Source: Muribaculaceae bacterium (lineage in GTDB: Bacteria > Bacteroidota > Bacteroidia > Bacteroidales > Muribaculaceae). From it: 64,000 nucleotides of DNA. Shown here piece by piece: positions 1-11,900 of this stretch (positions within the stretch are counted from its first letter, which is position 1; every line of letters starts with the position of its first letter). Below the pieces are notes generated by a model. The model made no database searches and was not told the origin of the DNA. It saw nothing but the letters and a program-made list of their open reading frames with translations. The stretch is taken from positions 94,395 to 158,394 of the forward strand of contig JAFQKI010000001.1 of NCBI GenBank assembly GCA_017396945.1, given 5' to 3'. Position numbers and translations under genes: made by a program.

Positions 1-595
1 ATTGGGTTTGGTGCATCGTATCGACAAAGACACATCGGGATTGTTGGTAATTGCCAAAACACCCAACGCCAAAACCGCCCTTGGGAAACAATTTTTTGAC
101 AAAACAACAAAACGTGAATATGTTGCCATTGTGTGGGGTGTTCCAACCCCCGAACAAGGGCGCATAGAAGGGAATATCGGGCGCAGCTTAAAAGATCGGT
201 TGCAAATGGCGGTGTTTCCTGATGGCAGCAATGGCAAACATGCTGTCACCCATTATGAAACAATTGAGAATTTAGGATATGTCTCTGTGGTCAAATGTAG
301 ATTGGAAACAGGTCGTACACACCAAATACGTGTACACATGAAACATATCGGACATCCACTATTAAATGACGCGAGATATGGCGGTGACCAAATTTTGCGT
401 GGCACTACAAGCGCAAAATATCGTCAATTTGTCAACAATTGTTTTGAGATATGCCCTCGACAAGCCCTTCATGCCCGTACCCTTGGATTTGTTCATCCCG
501 AGACCGGAGAAGAAATGTTTTTTTCTTGCCCCGTCCCCAATGACATGACATCGATGATTGAACGTTGGAAAAACTATTCAAATGTTGATAAATAG
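1..595 (+). CDS. RluA/RluD-family pseudouridine synthase, 5' truncated by window edge
   Basis: C-terminal part of a large-subunit rRNA pseudouridine synthase, which isomerises specific uridines in RNA. The visible reading frame begins at base 2 and opens almost at once on the catalytic motif HRIDKDTSGLLV, whose second D (after HRIDK) or first D is the family nucleophile position; the HRLD/HRID aspartate is the known catalytic residue. Downstream motifs GRTHQIRVH and GHPLLNDARYGG are typical of RluD-type enzymes. The N-terminal S4 domain and the true start lie upstream of the window, so the first codon here is not a start. About 197 residues are visible of a usual 320-350. The exact target (RluD-like position) cannot be decided from this fragment. 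Confidence 0.9.
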   Translation, partial: LGLVHRIDKDTSGLLVIAKTPNAKTALGKQFFDKTTKREYVAIVWGVPTPEQGRIEGNIGRSLKDRLQMAVFPDGSNGKHAVTHYETIENLGYVSVVKCRLETGRTHQIRVHMKHIGHPLLNDARYGGDQILRGTTSAKYRQFVNNCFEICPRQALHARTLGFVHPETGEEMFFSCPVPNDMTSMIERWKNYSNVDK

Positions 596-599
596 CTAA

Positions 600-643
600 A
601 ATTCTCTAAGAAATTAGTCTTTTTTGCTAAAATCTTAGGAATT
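600..643. other. Imperfect 44-nt palindrome after the pseudouridine synthase gene
   Basis: Three nested arms pair: AATTC/GAATT at 600-604 and 639-643, CTAAGA/TCTTAG at 606-611 and 633-638, and TTAG/CTAA at 614-617 and 627-630. It lies five bases after the stop codon. It could act as a weak terminator or mRNA-stabilising hairpin. There is no clean T-tract, so a terminator role is only a possibility. Confidence 0.35.
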
Positions 644-681
644 TGTATTAATTTTGAAAAGTTGAACTATAATTTGCATTT

Positions 682-1860
682 ATGTCTCAAACTACAGAAC
701 AAGATAGCTATTCGGCATTTAACGATATCGCCCCTTATGATGATTGCGAGTTTCAAGAAAAAATGTCACAACTCATAAAAGAACCGGGCTTTGAACATGC
801 AGTGCGTTTTGTTATGCACGATGTTGATTGGGAGCAATTTACCGCCGGATTATTGACAATCAAATCCAAGGACGAATTTCAGCACAAAATTGTCGCTCCA
901 TTTCTTGAGATGCTGGCGATGAAAACCACATCAGGATTAAGCATGAGTGGCAACGAGCAATGCTCATCACAACAAAACTACACATTCATTACCAATCACC
1001 GTGATATAGTTCTTGATGCCTCATTCTTAAACATACTTTTTATACGCAACAACTTACCCACTTCTGAAATAGCAATAGGTAGCAACCTTCTAATTCATGA
1101 TTGGATTAGTGACTTGGTGAAACTCAATAAGAGTTTCATCGTTAAGCGAGGATTAAGAATGCTTCAAGCACTTGAAGCAGCGAAACAATTGTCCGGATAT
1201 ATTCATTACGCGATTAACGACAAACGACAATCAGTGTGGATTGCTCATCGCGAAGGTCGCGCTAAAGATTCCAACGATGTAACACAAGAAAGTCTCATTA
1301 AGATGCTTGCGCTTGCGGGCAAAGGGAACATTGTTGAGAATTTGTTGGAGATTAACCTTTGTCCGGTTTCAATCTCTTACGAATATGACCCCAACGACTA
1401 TTTGAAAGCTCGTGAGTTCTTGCTAAGACGCAACGATCCGGAATTTAAAAAGAGCCAACGCGATGATTTATTTGCAATGGAAACAGGGATATTACAATAC
1501 AAAGGTAAAGTTCACTTCCATGTAGCAGGTTGTATTAATGACAAATTAGAGACATTGCGAGGATTAACCGATAAAGCCGAGATAGTAAAACGCGTATGTG
1601 GTTATATTGACAACGCTATTCACTCAGGATATAAAATTTATCCAATAAACTACATCGCCTACGATATGCTAAACGACACAAAAGCGTTTACCGATAAATA
1701 CACCGACAATGATATAGCCGAATTTAATGCTTATATCTCATCTCAGTTGGCAAAGGTTGACATCCCGGATTTGAGCGAAGATGATATTGAGTACATGCGT
1801 CAAATGGTATTGACAATGTATTCATATCCATTAAAAAACAAACTCAATGCCAAGAATTAA
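682..1860 (+). CDS. 1-acylglycerol-3-phosphate-type acyltransferase (PlsC-like), large Bacteroidetes form
   Basis: 392 residues. The block NHRDIVLDA near residue 107 resembles the catalytic H/D motif of glycerolipid acyltransferases, although its spacing is H-R-D-I-V-L-D rather than the classical H-x4-D. Downstream blocks SFIVKRG and VWIAHREGRAKD correspond to the substrate-binding regions (the latter to the EGTRS-like motif), and a later PINYIAYD segment follows. Homologues in Bacteroides are annotated as glycerol or 1-acyl-sn-glycerol-3-phosphate acyltransferases, from memory. Expected role is membrane lipid acyl transfer at the inner face of the cytoplasmic membrane. No signal peptide or clear membrane helix is visible. 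Start chosen at ATG 682; no good Shine-Dalgarno, as usual for this phylum. Substrate is not resolvable from sequence alone. Confidence 0.7.
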   Translation: MSQTTEQDSYSAFNDIAPYDDCEFQEKMSQLIKEPGFEHAVRFVMHDVDWEQFTAGLLTIKSKDEFQHKIVAPFLEMLAMKTTSGLSMSGNEQCSSQQNYTFITNHRDIVLDASFLNILFIRNNLPTSEIAIGSNLLIHDWISDLVKLNKSFIVKRGLRMLQALEAAKQLSGYIHYAINDKRQSVWIAHREGRAKDSNDVTQESLIKMLALAGKGNIVENLLEINLCPVSISYEYDPNDYLKAREFLLRRNDPEFKKSQRDDLFAMETGILQYKGKVHFHVAGCINDKLETLRGLTDKAEIVKRVCGYIDNAIHSGYKIYPINYIAYDMLNDTKAFTDKYTDNDIAEFNAYISSQLAKVDIPDLSEDDIEYMRQMVLTMYSYPLKNKLNAKN

Positions 1861-1895
1861 AATTTATCCTACAAATAATCACACGATAATCATTC

Positions 1896-3080
1896 ATGAG
1901 ATTACCCATAATAATGATGTTAATAGTCCTACTACTTAGTGGGACTATTGATTATTATATATACCGAGCCATAAAACGCCATACTAAATCACGTCGCTGG
2001 CTAAACATTCACACATATAGCGCAATTTTATTCTTTACATATTTAATTATATCTATTTCTCTACCTCGACGCAATGGCAGTAATGAGTTACTGATTTCAA
2101 TAATGTGGCTTTTATTTGCCTACATGTCAATATATATTCCCAAATTTATATTTGTACTCTGCGATGCTATATCATACATTCCAAAACTTTGGAAACATAA
2201 ACGATGGCAGGCAACAACCTATATTGGCATTGGGATATCGACCATATCATTCATATTAATGTGGTGGGGAGCTCTCGTTAACAGATACAACATTGACATC
2301 CAAGAACACTCCATAGCAATTAGTGACCTCCCACAAGCATTTGATGGATATAAAATCGTTCAAATATCAGACCTACATGTGGGCTCTTATGGAAAAGACT
2401 CTGAATTTATTGACAAGCTTGTCGCCAAAATAAACTCGTTGGAAGCTGATGTCATTGTTTTTACAGGAGACATTGTAAATCGCAACACCAAAGAATTACT
2501 ACCCTTTATTGATACCCTATCCAAATTCCACGCAAAAGACGGTGTGTTTTCAATACTTGGAAATCATGATTATGGCGACTATAGTGATTGGGAATCTGAT
2601 GCAGAAAAACAACAAAACATGCAACTGATGTATGAATTACAACAAAAAATGGGGTGGCAATTATTACTTAATGATACCCGGATGTTATATAGAGGAAACG
2701 ATTCAATCGCTATAATTGGAGTAGAAAACGTTGGTGACCCTCCATTCAAAATATATGGCTCGCTCGATGGTGCCTACAGCACACTAAATGATAGTGTAAC
2801 CAAAATACTCCTTTCACATAATCCTGCGCATTGGGTCAAAGACATAAAGAACAATCCGACCAAAAATATCGCATTGACTCTTTCTGGTCATACTCATGCT
2901 ATGCAATTATCGTTTTGCAATCTTTCCCCCGCGGCATTGCGATATGACACATGGGGTGGATTGTATAACGACAACAAGAATCAACACCTATATGTTAATG
3001 TCGGCATTGGAACGGTTGCTTTACCCATGCGCATTGGCGCAACGCCCGAAATTACAATACTAACATTAAAACGAAAGTAA
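1896..3080 (+). CDS. Membrane-anchored metallophosphoesterase (YkuE-like)
   Basis: 394 residues. The first about 125 residues contain four hydrophobic helices, followed by a calcineurin-like phosphoesterase domain. Dimetal ligands are visible in order: D159 and H161 (SDLHVG), D192 (GDIVNR), N223-H224-D225 (GNHD), a later LSHNP histidine, and the GHTHAMQL motif near residue 332. The arrangement matches the YkuE/YaeI group, which hydrolyses phosphodiesters or lipid-linked pyrophosphates outside or at the membrane. It starts 35 bases after the acyltransferase gene and ends 4 bases before tex, so the three genes are probably co-transcribed. Physiological substrate unknown. Confidence 0.88.
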   Translation: MRLPIIMMLIVLLLSGTIDYYIYRAIKRHTKSRRWLNIHTYSAILFFTYLIISISLPRRNGSNELLISIMWLLFAYMSIYIPKFIFVLCDAISYIPKLWKHKRWQATTYIGIGISTISFILMWWGALVNRYNIDIQEHSIAISDLPQAFDGYKIVQISDLHVGSYGKDSEFIDKLVAKINSLEADVIVFTGDIVNRNTKELLPFIDTLSKFHAKDGVFSILGNHDYGDYSDWESDAEKQQNMQLMYELQQKMGWQLLLNDTRMLYRGNDSIAIIGVENVGDPPFKIYGSLDGAYSTLNDSVTKILLSHNPAHWVKDIKNNPTKNIALTLSGHTHAMQLSFCNLSPAALRYDTWGGLYNDNKNQHLYVNVGIGTVALPMRIGATPEITILTLKRK

Positions 3081-3084
3081 CAAA

Positions 3085-5232
3085 ATGACTCCAAATTTTG
3101 CCGAGATAATAAGTAGTGAACTAAACATTTCCAACAGATCTGTAATTGCGACAATAAAACTACTCGATGATGGCGCAACAATTCCATTCATAAGCCGATA
3201 TCGCAAAGAAATAACAGGAGGACTCGATGAAGTTGCGATACACAACATCCAACTTCGTTACGAAGGATTAAAAGATCTTGCTCATCGCAAAGAATATATT
3301 CTTGAAACAATCGAGCAACAAGGCAAACTCTCATCAGAACTGAGAAACAAAATTGAAACAACATTTGACTCGGTTTTGCTTGAAGACATCTACATGCCTT
3401 TTAAGCCAAAACGCCGTACACGTGCCGAAACAGCCAGAAATCTCGGATTAGAACCCCTTGCGAAAGTCATAATGTCACAATCTTCGATTTCAGCAGTTGA
3501 GCATCAAGCCCAACGCAGTTTATCCAATGAAATCAAAAACACTGATGACGCAATTTCAGGAGCACTTGACATCATAGCAGAATGGGTAAGTGAGAGCGAA
3601 AAAGCTCGTCATGTAATCCGCACCAGATATACACGTTCAGCGCAGATCAGTTCTTCAATCATAAATGGCAAAGAAAACGAAGGTGCCAACTATTTAAACT
3701 ATCATAATTTCAGCCAGCCACTACGCCATTGCTCTTCACATCGCTATTTAGCCATGCGACGCGGTGAAGAGGAGGGATTTCTTAAGGTTTCTATTACCAT
3801 TGACGACAATGACGCTATTGAGCAGCTAAACAACATCTTTGTAAAACGGAATAGCGACAATAATATCGCGCAACTTGTCAAACAAGCAGTCAAAGATGGC
3901 TATAAACGATTATTACGTCCATCTATAGAAACTGAGATTGCCTCAACCGCAAAAATAAAAGCCGACACTGACGCAATCAACCTTTTTGTCGACAACGTGC
4001 GACAACTATTATTTGCCCCACCACTTGGTTCTAAACGCATTTTAGGGATTGACCCCGGATTTCGAACCGGGTGTAAAGTCGTGTGTTTGGACAATCAAGG
4101 CAATCTAATGCATAACGACGTTATATATCCATGCGCACCAACCAACGACTTCAAAGGTGCTGCTCGCAAAATAAGCTATCTCGTCGAAGCCTATAAAATT
4201 GATGCCATAGCATTAGGTAATGGCACAGCAAGTCGTGAGACAGAGCGTTTTTTATCATCAATACATTATCCTCGCAATGTTCAAGTTTATGTCGTAAACG
4301 AGAATGGCGCTTCAATATATTCGGCATCAAAAGTAGCTCGCGAAGAGTTTCCCGACAAAGATGTTACTGTCAGAGGTGCAGTGTCAATAGGTCGTCGCCT
4401 TTTAGATCCACTTGCCGAACTTGTCAAAATCGAGCCAAAATCCATAGGTGTTGGGCAATATCAACACGATGTAGATCAAACCCGTCTTAAAGAAGCACTT
4501 GATTTTACCGTTACTTCCTGTGTTAACTCTGTTGGCGTAAATCTCAATTCCGCATCCAAAGAATTATTATCATATGTTTCCGGGATTGGTCCACAACTTG
4601 CCGAAAACATTGTCAAATATCGAGCCGAAAACGGAGATTTTGAATCTCGCAAAACGCTATTAAATGTTCCGCGAATGGGAGAAAAAACATTCAAGCAATG
4701 CGCTGGATTTTTGAGGATTCCGGGAGCGATTAACATCCTTGACAACACTGCCGTTCACCCTGAGAGTTACGATTTAGTTTCAACAATAGCTACCGACAAC
4801 AATTGCACTATTTCACAACTTGTTGAAAACAAACAACTACTTCATTCAATCGACTTAAACAAATATGTTACCGACATCGTAGGATTACCCACTTTAAACG
4901 ATATTATTACAGAGCTTGACAAACCAGGTCGCGATCCTCGTACGTCAGTTTCAATCATGCAATTTGACGAAACAGTTAAAACGATTGAAGACCTGCGCAT
5001 CGGCATGAAACTCAACGGCATAGTAAATAACATTACCGCCTTTGGAGTCTTTGTTGATATCGGAATAAAAGAAAGTGGTTTAGTACATATCTCTCAACTT
5101 TCTGATAAATACATTTCATCGCCGGCTGAAGTCGTTTCACTTCATCAACACGTCAAAGTAAAAGTAATTGACATCGACACCACACGCCGTCGCATCTCTC
5201 TCTCGATGAAAGATATTAATCCAAACGACTAA
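3085..5232 (+). CDS. tex: Tex-family RNA-binding transcription accessory protein
   Basis: 715 residues, usual length for Tex/YhgF. Order of domains: N-terminal helical Tex region, a YqgF/RNase H-like fold around residues 315-450 (GIDPGFRTGCKVV, then ALGNGTASRETE), helix-hairpin-helix segments around 480-560 (ASKELLSYVSGIGPQLAENI), and a C-terminal S1 RNA-binding domain from about 630 (GMKLNGIVNNITAFGVFVDIG and SGLVHISQLSDKY). The family binds nucleic acid and associates with transcription; precise activity is not settled. Start ATG lies 4 bases after the metallophosphoesterase stop, indicating translational coupling. Confidence 0.96.
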   Translation: MTPNFAEIISSELNISNRSVIATIKLLDDGATIPFISRYRKEITGGLDEVAIHNIQLRYEGLKDLAHRKEYILETIEQQGKLSSELRNKIETTFDSVLLEDIYMPFKPKRRTRAETARNLGLEPLAKVIMSQSSISAVEHQAQRSLSNEIKNTDDAISGALDIIAEWVSESEKARHVIRTRYTRSAQISSSIINGKENEGANYLNYHNFSQPLRHCSSHRYLAMRRGEEEGFLKVSITIDDNDAIEQLNNIFVKRNSDNNIAQLVKQAVKDGYKRLLRPSIETEIASTAKIKADTDAINLFVDNVRQLLFAPPLGSKRILGIDPGFRTGCKVVCLDNQGNLMHNDVIYPCAPTNDFKGAARKISYLVEAYKIDAIALGNGTASRETERFLSSIHYPRNVQVYVVNENGASIYSASKVAREEFPDKDVTVRGAVSIGRRLLDPLAELVKIEPKSIGVGQYQHDVDQTRLKEALDFTVTSCVNSVGVNLNSASKELLSYVSGIGPQLAENIVKYRAENGDFESRKTLLNVPRMGEKTFKQCAGFLRIPGAINILDNTAVHPESYDLVSTIATDNNCTISQLVENKQLLHSIDLNKYVTDIVGLPTLNDIITELDKPGRDPRTSVSIMQFDETVKTIEDLRIGMKLNGIVNNITAFGVFVDIGIKESGLVHISQLSDKYISSPAEVVSLHQHVKVKVIDIDTTRRRISLSMKDINPND

Positions 5233-5267
5233 AACGTCTCCCAACAACAATTGTTTCCCTCAATTAT

Positions 5268-5299
5268 ATTGCGAGATAGACCAATTGATTGTATCTTTG
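5268..5299 (+). promoter_or_regulatory. Bacteroidetes-type promoter of ruvA
   Basis: The -7 element TATCTTTG occupies 5292-5299 and ATTG at 5268-5271 gives a -33 element with a 20-base spacer. The ruvA start codon follows about 25 bases after the -7 element. It overlaps the frame of an upstream alternative ruvA start, arguing against that longer start. Confidence 0.7.
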
Positions 5300-5324
5300 T
5301 ATAGTAATCATAAAATGCGCTAAG

Positions 5325-5906
5325 ATGATTGAATACATCAAAGGAAATATAACTGAGTTATCTCCAACTTATGTAGTTATCGACTGCTCCGGCATCGGAT
5401 ATTTACTTAACATCACTTTGCAAGCATATAGCCGACTTGAAGGACTCTCAAACACAAAATTACTTGTTCACGAGATAATAAGAGAGGACACACATGCTCT
5501 ATATGGATTTATCGATGACCAAGAACGTTCGCGATTCCGCTCACTTATTGGAGTGTCAGGTGTCGGAGCTAATACCGCACGCATGATTTTATCGTCAATC
5601 TCAGCACCGGAATTAGAACAAATCATTATTTCCGGCGACCATACGCGACTAAAAAACGTCAAAGGCATTGGAATAAAAACCGCACAACGCATAATTGTTG
5701 ACCTCAAGGATAAAATAAAACCAATGGGTGATGCGTTAATAATACAGCCGTCGGTGACATCCGATGTCTATGAAGAAGCTTTGGCAGCACTTGTAATGCT
5801 TGGTTTTACTCGTCAGGCATCACAAAAAGTTTTGAAAAAACTTTTTGACAGCGAACCATCATTGAAAGTCGAAGTCGCGATAAAAAAAGCACTCGCAATG
5901 ATGTAA
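5325..5906 (+). CDS. ruvA: Holliday junction branch migration protein RuvA
   Basis: 193 residues, normal for RuvA. RuvA tetramers bind four-way junctions and load the RuvB motor. Visible features: N-terminal OB-fold (MIEYIKGNITEL to about residue 65), two helix-hairpin-helix motifs (SLIGVSGVGANTARMI and LKNVKGIGIKTAQRII), and a C-terminal three-helix domain (EEALAALVMLGFTRQASQKV) that contacts RuvB. An in-frame upstream TTG at 5289 would add 12 residues, but it overlaps the promoter -7 element, so ATG 5325 is the likely start. ruvB is not in this window; sprA follows after 47 bases. Confidence 0.97.
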   Translation: MIEYIKGNITELSPTYVVIDCSGIGYLLNITLQAYSRLEGLSNTKLLVHEIIREDTHALYGFIDDQERSRFRSLIGVSGVGANTARMILSSISAPELEQIIISGDHTRLKNVKGIGIKTAQRIIVDLKDKIKPMGDALIIQPSVTSDVYEEALAALVMLGFTRQASQKVLKKLFDSEPSLKVEVAIKKALAMM

Positions 5907-5953
5907 AACATCAAAAGCATCACACGTTGCGCGCAAAGATTATGCTTTTATAA

Positions 5954-8900
5954 ATGAGAAAAGGGAACAGTAAAAAACGAAATATCAAAGGACTATTGCT
6001 GAGAGGTAGCATATTGCTATGTCTCATGACTGCGTTTTTCACTGTCGCCCAACAGAAAGAGACTAAATTAACCCCTCCGGTATCACCCCCACCTGCCAAT
6101 GCATCTCAAATCTCACGAGACTCAATCGACATGCATTTCCCGGTGAGTCCTACCACCCCTCAAAGCTATGACGACCTTATCTCATCGGAATATGCCGCCG
6201 ACTTAAAAACTCCATCAAACATCACAACCGAAGCCGAATATGACCCGACAACCGGATGTTACGTTGTGCGCACAAAATTGGGAGAGATGGAGATTGCCAC
6301 TCCATTTATTTTATCGGCAAGTCAATATAACGATTGGCAACTTAGGGAATCGCTACAACAATACTACCGAGAACGCAACCTCGCTCTTATCGAAGATAAA
6401 GAGAAACAACCTTTCAACATCTTTGATATGAATTTTGCGCTCGGGCCATTGGAAAAGATATTCGGACCCGGTGGAGTACAACTCAAAACTCAAGGCTCGG
6501 TTCAAATTTCAATGGGGATAAAATCCAACAAAACCGACAACCCCTCATTGTCTTTAAATTCCCGTCGCAAAACATATTTTGATTTTGACCAAAAAATTCA
6601 AGCGACCATTGCGGCTTCGGTTGGTGACAGGTTAAAATTCAATATGACCTATAATACCGACGCAACATTTGATTTTGACTCAAAAAACATCAAATTGGCT
6701 TATGAAGGCACCGAAGACGATATTGTACAAAGCATTGAAGCCGGTAACGTGAGCATGACAACCGGGTCATCACTCATCAGAGGAAGTACAGCTCTTTTCG
6801 GGGTCAAAACCAAATTACAATTTGGTCGGTTGACAGCCACGGCATTGGTTTCTCAACAAAATTCCGAGTCAAAAACTGTCAACACCTCAGGAGGTGTACA
6901 AACTACTGATTTCGAAATCAATGCCGATGAATATGACCAAAACCGCCACTATTTCCTTGGGCATTTCTTCAGAGACAATTACGACCATTTTGCGTCAAAG
7001 TTGCCATATGTATCTTCAGGAGTTAACATTACACGCATAGAAGTGTGGGTTACCAACAAAAGCGGGAACTACAATCAATCTCGCAACATTGTTGCGTTCA
7101 TGGACTTAGGAGAAAACTCTCGATTGGCCAACAATCATTGGATTGGGAACCCATCCTTGCCAAATCCGGCAAATACATCAAACAACCTATTGACCACAAT
7201 CAAAAACGATTACCCGGGAGCCCGAAATATCAATCAAGTCACCCAAGTACTTGAACCGCTATCGGTTTACGGATTTGATGGAGGTCGTGACTATGAGAAA
7301 ATCGAAAGCGCAAGGCTACTTACAGAGTCAGAATATACACTTAACGCCACTCTTGGTTATATCTCAATTAAAAGTGCGCTTAACGCCGATGAAGTATTAG
7401 CAGTCGCTTACGAATACACCTATCAAGGCAAAGTCTATCAAGTTGGTGAATTTTCAGGCGACATCACCTCAACCGACCAATCGCTATACCTTAAAATGCT
7501 GAAAGGCACTACAGTAGCCCCACGTCTTCCCATGTGGGATCTTATGATGAAAAACGTTTACTCTCTCGGAGCATATCAAATCCAAAAAAGCAACTTCAAG
7601 CTAAACATAAAATACCTCAGCGACACTACAGGTACAAAAATAAACTACCTGCCGGTTCCGGGACTCAATGACCAATCACTATTGCAAGTGATGAATCTTG
7701 ACCGCATAGACTCAAATGAAGAGTCTAATCCCGACGGTTTCTTTGATTTTATCGAAGGTTACACTGTATTATCTCAAAGCGGGAAAATCATATTCCCCGT
7801 TGTTGAACCTTTCGGCTCTCACCTAGCAGACAAAATAAACAATCCGACACTTGCTCAACAATATGTTTATAATGAATTGTATGATTCAACATTAGTTGTA
7901 GCACGACAATTTGCCGATAAAAACAAATTCATACTAAGTGGAGAATATCAAGCCTCGTCAGGCTCTCAAATCCGCCTTAATGCGATGAATATACCACGAG
8001 GGTCGGTCGTTGTGACTGCCGGAGGTGTTACTCTTGTCGAGAACAGTGACTATACCGTTGACTATTCTATGGGGATTGTGACAATCACCAACCAAAGCAT
8101 CATCGACTCAGGGCAAAACATCAGCGTAACGCTTGAAAATCAATCGATGTTCAGCACTCAGCGCAAGACATTGCTTGGATTGGATCTCCAATATGCGTTC
8201 AGCAAGAATTTCAATATCGGTGCTACATTCATGCACTTCTCCGAAAAAGCTCTTACGGAGAAAGTTAACATTGGCGACGAAGTCATAAACAACTCTATGT
8301 GGGGATTAAATCTCTCCTACAATACTGAGTTTATGTGGCTCACCAATCTGCTAAATAAAATTCCGACGATCAACGCCACTCAACCATCTCGATTAAGTTT
8401 AACAGCCGAATACGCACAATTGGTGCCATCCAATCAACGTTCCGGTTCAAGTAGCGGAAGCTCCTATGTCGATGATTTCGAATCTTCTCAAACAGGCATT
8501 GATTTGCGCTCTCCTTACTCATGGTTCCTTGCGTCAACCCCATACGAACAAGGCGTAAACGCGCTTTTCCCTGAGGCCGCTCTCGCCAATAACGTTGATT
8601 ACGGGAAAAATCGCGCACTTCTAGCATGGTACTACATCGACCGCATGTTCACTCAACGCAATTCGAGCCTTGCGCCGGGCTATATCCGTAGCGACTTGAA
8701 ACAACTATCTAACCCCTACGTGCGTGAAGTTACATCTTATGAGATATTCCCGGGACGTCAGTTAAATTATGGAGAATCCTCAACTATTCAAACGCTCAAC
8801 CTATCATTCTACCCTACAGAGCGTGGTCCATACAACCTCGACGCAACCAACATTGATGATCAAGGCAATCTTCTCTATCCTGAACGTCGTTGGGGTGGCA

Positions 8901-11900
8901 TCATGCGCAAAATGGATAATACCAATTTTGAGCAATCCAACATTGAATATCTCCAATTCTGGATGATGAACCCATTCCTTGATCCTGAAAATCCCAACTA
9001 TGATGGTGGTGACCTTTATTTCAATTTTGGAGAATTAAGCGAAGACATTCTGAAAGATGGATTGAAATCATACGAAAACGGATTACCCATAAATGGAGAC
9101 AACCAATATCTCACATCAACCGTATGGGGCCAAGTTTCATCACAAAATTCTCTCACATACGCATTTGACAACGCAACCGGCGCACGACTCGCCCAAGATG
9201 TCGGACTTGACGGATTGCGTAACGACGAGGAGTTTGTGTTTGATTCTTACAAGAACTATCTTGATCAACTTCGTGCCAAATTGCCGGCTTCGACCATAGA
9301 GCAGATGCAACTTGACCAATTCTCTCCGTTTAACGACCCTGCCGGCGACAACTATCACTTCTTCAGAGGATATGACTATGATGAAGAGCGTCTCTCTATA
9401 CTTGAACGCTATAAACACTACAATGGTGTCGAAGGAAACTCATTATCTCCTGAGGATAGCAACGATGGACTCTATCAATCATCTCGTAGCGTTCCCGATG
9501 TTGAAGACATCAACCAAGATAACACACTTAACGAATATGAGCGTTATTTTCAATATCGCGTGTCAATTCGTCCCGAAGACCTCGTTGTCGGCAAAAATTA
9601 CATCACCGACAAACAGGTTTCTCTTGTGCGCACTCGAGACGGTGAAGATCAAGAAGTTGAATGGTATCAATTCAAGATACCCTTGAATGATTATGAAAAA
9701 GTTGTCGGCTCTATTTCCGACTTCTCAACCATTCGTTTCGCACGTATCTTTATGACAGGTTTCAAACAGGTTACTCACTTGCGTTTTGCTACACTTGAAC
9801 TTGTTCGTGGTGAATGGCGCACCTACGATTTCAATCTTAATTCCCGTGGCGATGCTCCCGCCGAAGGTCAATTAGACCTTTCTGTTGTAAATATCGAAGA
9901 GAATGCCGAACGTGAACCGGTTAACTATGTATTACCTCCCGGTGTAACTCGCATCGTTGACCCGGGTCAATCACAAATTACTCAACTCAACGAGCAATCG
10001 CTCATGATGAAAGTCATCGGACTTCAAGCCGGCGATGGACGCGGGGTTTATCGCAACACACAACTTGACTTACGCAACTACAAACGCCTACAAATGTGGG
10101 TACACGCCGAAAAACTCATTGATGACGTCACCAATTTGCAATCCGGCGAAGTCTCATTGTTCGTCCGTCTCGGAACCGATGTCAAGAGCAACTATTACGA
10201 ATATGAAATTCCTTTGTTGCTTACACCTGCCGGACGATACAATGGAGATTTATCTTCCGACAGATACATAGTATGGCCTGAAGAAAACCGTCTTGACCTT
10301 AATCTGCAAAACCTCGTAGCACTCAAAAACGAGCGAAACGCAGCAAAAAGTCAAGGTGGAAGCAATATCGGATATGCAACTTTATACACCGGACGTGACC
10401 CCGACAATGAACGCAATCGAATGGCAGTCATAGGTAATCCGTCATTAAGCGACGTTCGAGTTATACTTGTTGGTGTACGCAACAACGCAAGTTCCACACG
10501 TGATGCAATTGTTTGGGTTAACGAGTTGAAAGTTACAGATTTCAACGAAAGTGGGGGTTGGGCTGCAAAAGTCAACGCCAATCTTGGTGTGTCAGACATC
10601 GCCACGCTCAATTTTGGAGCTCATGTTGAGACTGCCGGTTTTGGTGGAGTTGACCAAGCACTAAATGCTCGTCGCCTTGATGATTATGAACAATATAACT
10701 TTGCCGTTCAAGCCGATCTTGGTCGCGTTGTCCCCGAAGCAGCTAAATTGAGAGCGCCTATTTACTATTCTGTAACAAAAGAAACAACTACCCCACTCTA
10801 TAATCCTCTTGACCAAGACGTTTTATTGGAAGACGCTCTTGATGCGACAGCGACCGAAGAGGAACGAGACTCTATCAATGATTATGCGGTAGAACGCTCA
10901 ACGGTTCAAAGTTTCAGCATCTCAGGGTTGAACTTCGGCATCAAAAGCAAAAATCCTATGCCTTGGGATCCTGCCAACTTTACGATTAACTTCTCGTTTA
11001 ACAAAAAGACAAAAATGGATCCTACCACCGAATATGAATACACCAACGATTATCGTGGTAGTTTCCAATATAGCTATACACCCTATTTCAAAGGGTTCAA
11101 GCCATTTGATTGGATTAAAAGCAAATCCAAAAATCTCAAATTCTTCAAAGAGTGGCAATTTAACCCATTGCCAACAAATATATCATTTCTCACTACGATG
11201 TCACGCTACTATTATGAGCAACAGACTCGAAGTGAAGTTGACGTCATGTTCCAACTTCCCGTATCAGTTAGCAAAAACTTCCTTTGGGATAGACAACTTG
11301 CTCTAACTTGGGCTTTAACAAAAAGTCTTAGTGTAACATTCAACTCCAATACATCAGCCCGCATCGAAGAACCGGTTGGAGCCGTTAACCGCAAATTATT
11401 TCCCGATAAATATCAAGCGTGGAAAGATACCGTGTTGCAAAGCATCTTACACTTGGGTACACCCTGGTCCTATAACCAAACGTTTACCGCAACCTACAAA
11501 GCTCCATTTAACCAAATTCCGGTGCTTGATTTCATAACCGGTTCAGCCACCTACAATTCCACCTATCGTTGGGACAAAGGTGCTGCAATCGAAGATGTAA
11601 ATCTCGGTAACACAATAGCCAACCAATCCTCATGGAACGTTGATGGTCGTGTAAACTTTGAAACACTTTACAATAAAGTTCCCTACCTCAAAAAAATAAA
11701 CCAACGCTTCTCATCTTCTTCTCGACGCGGTACAGGCAACACAACTCGAAAGCCCAAGAAGTTTGAGCGCACTTATAAACTATTGCCCGACACATCGCTT
11801 GTGATTAAACACAATCTCCGCAACAAAAAAGTCAAAATCGTTGCGACCACAACCGATGGGCAACCATTCGCCGTAAAAACCCGCGCAATTGATGCCAATA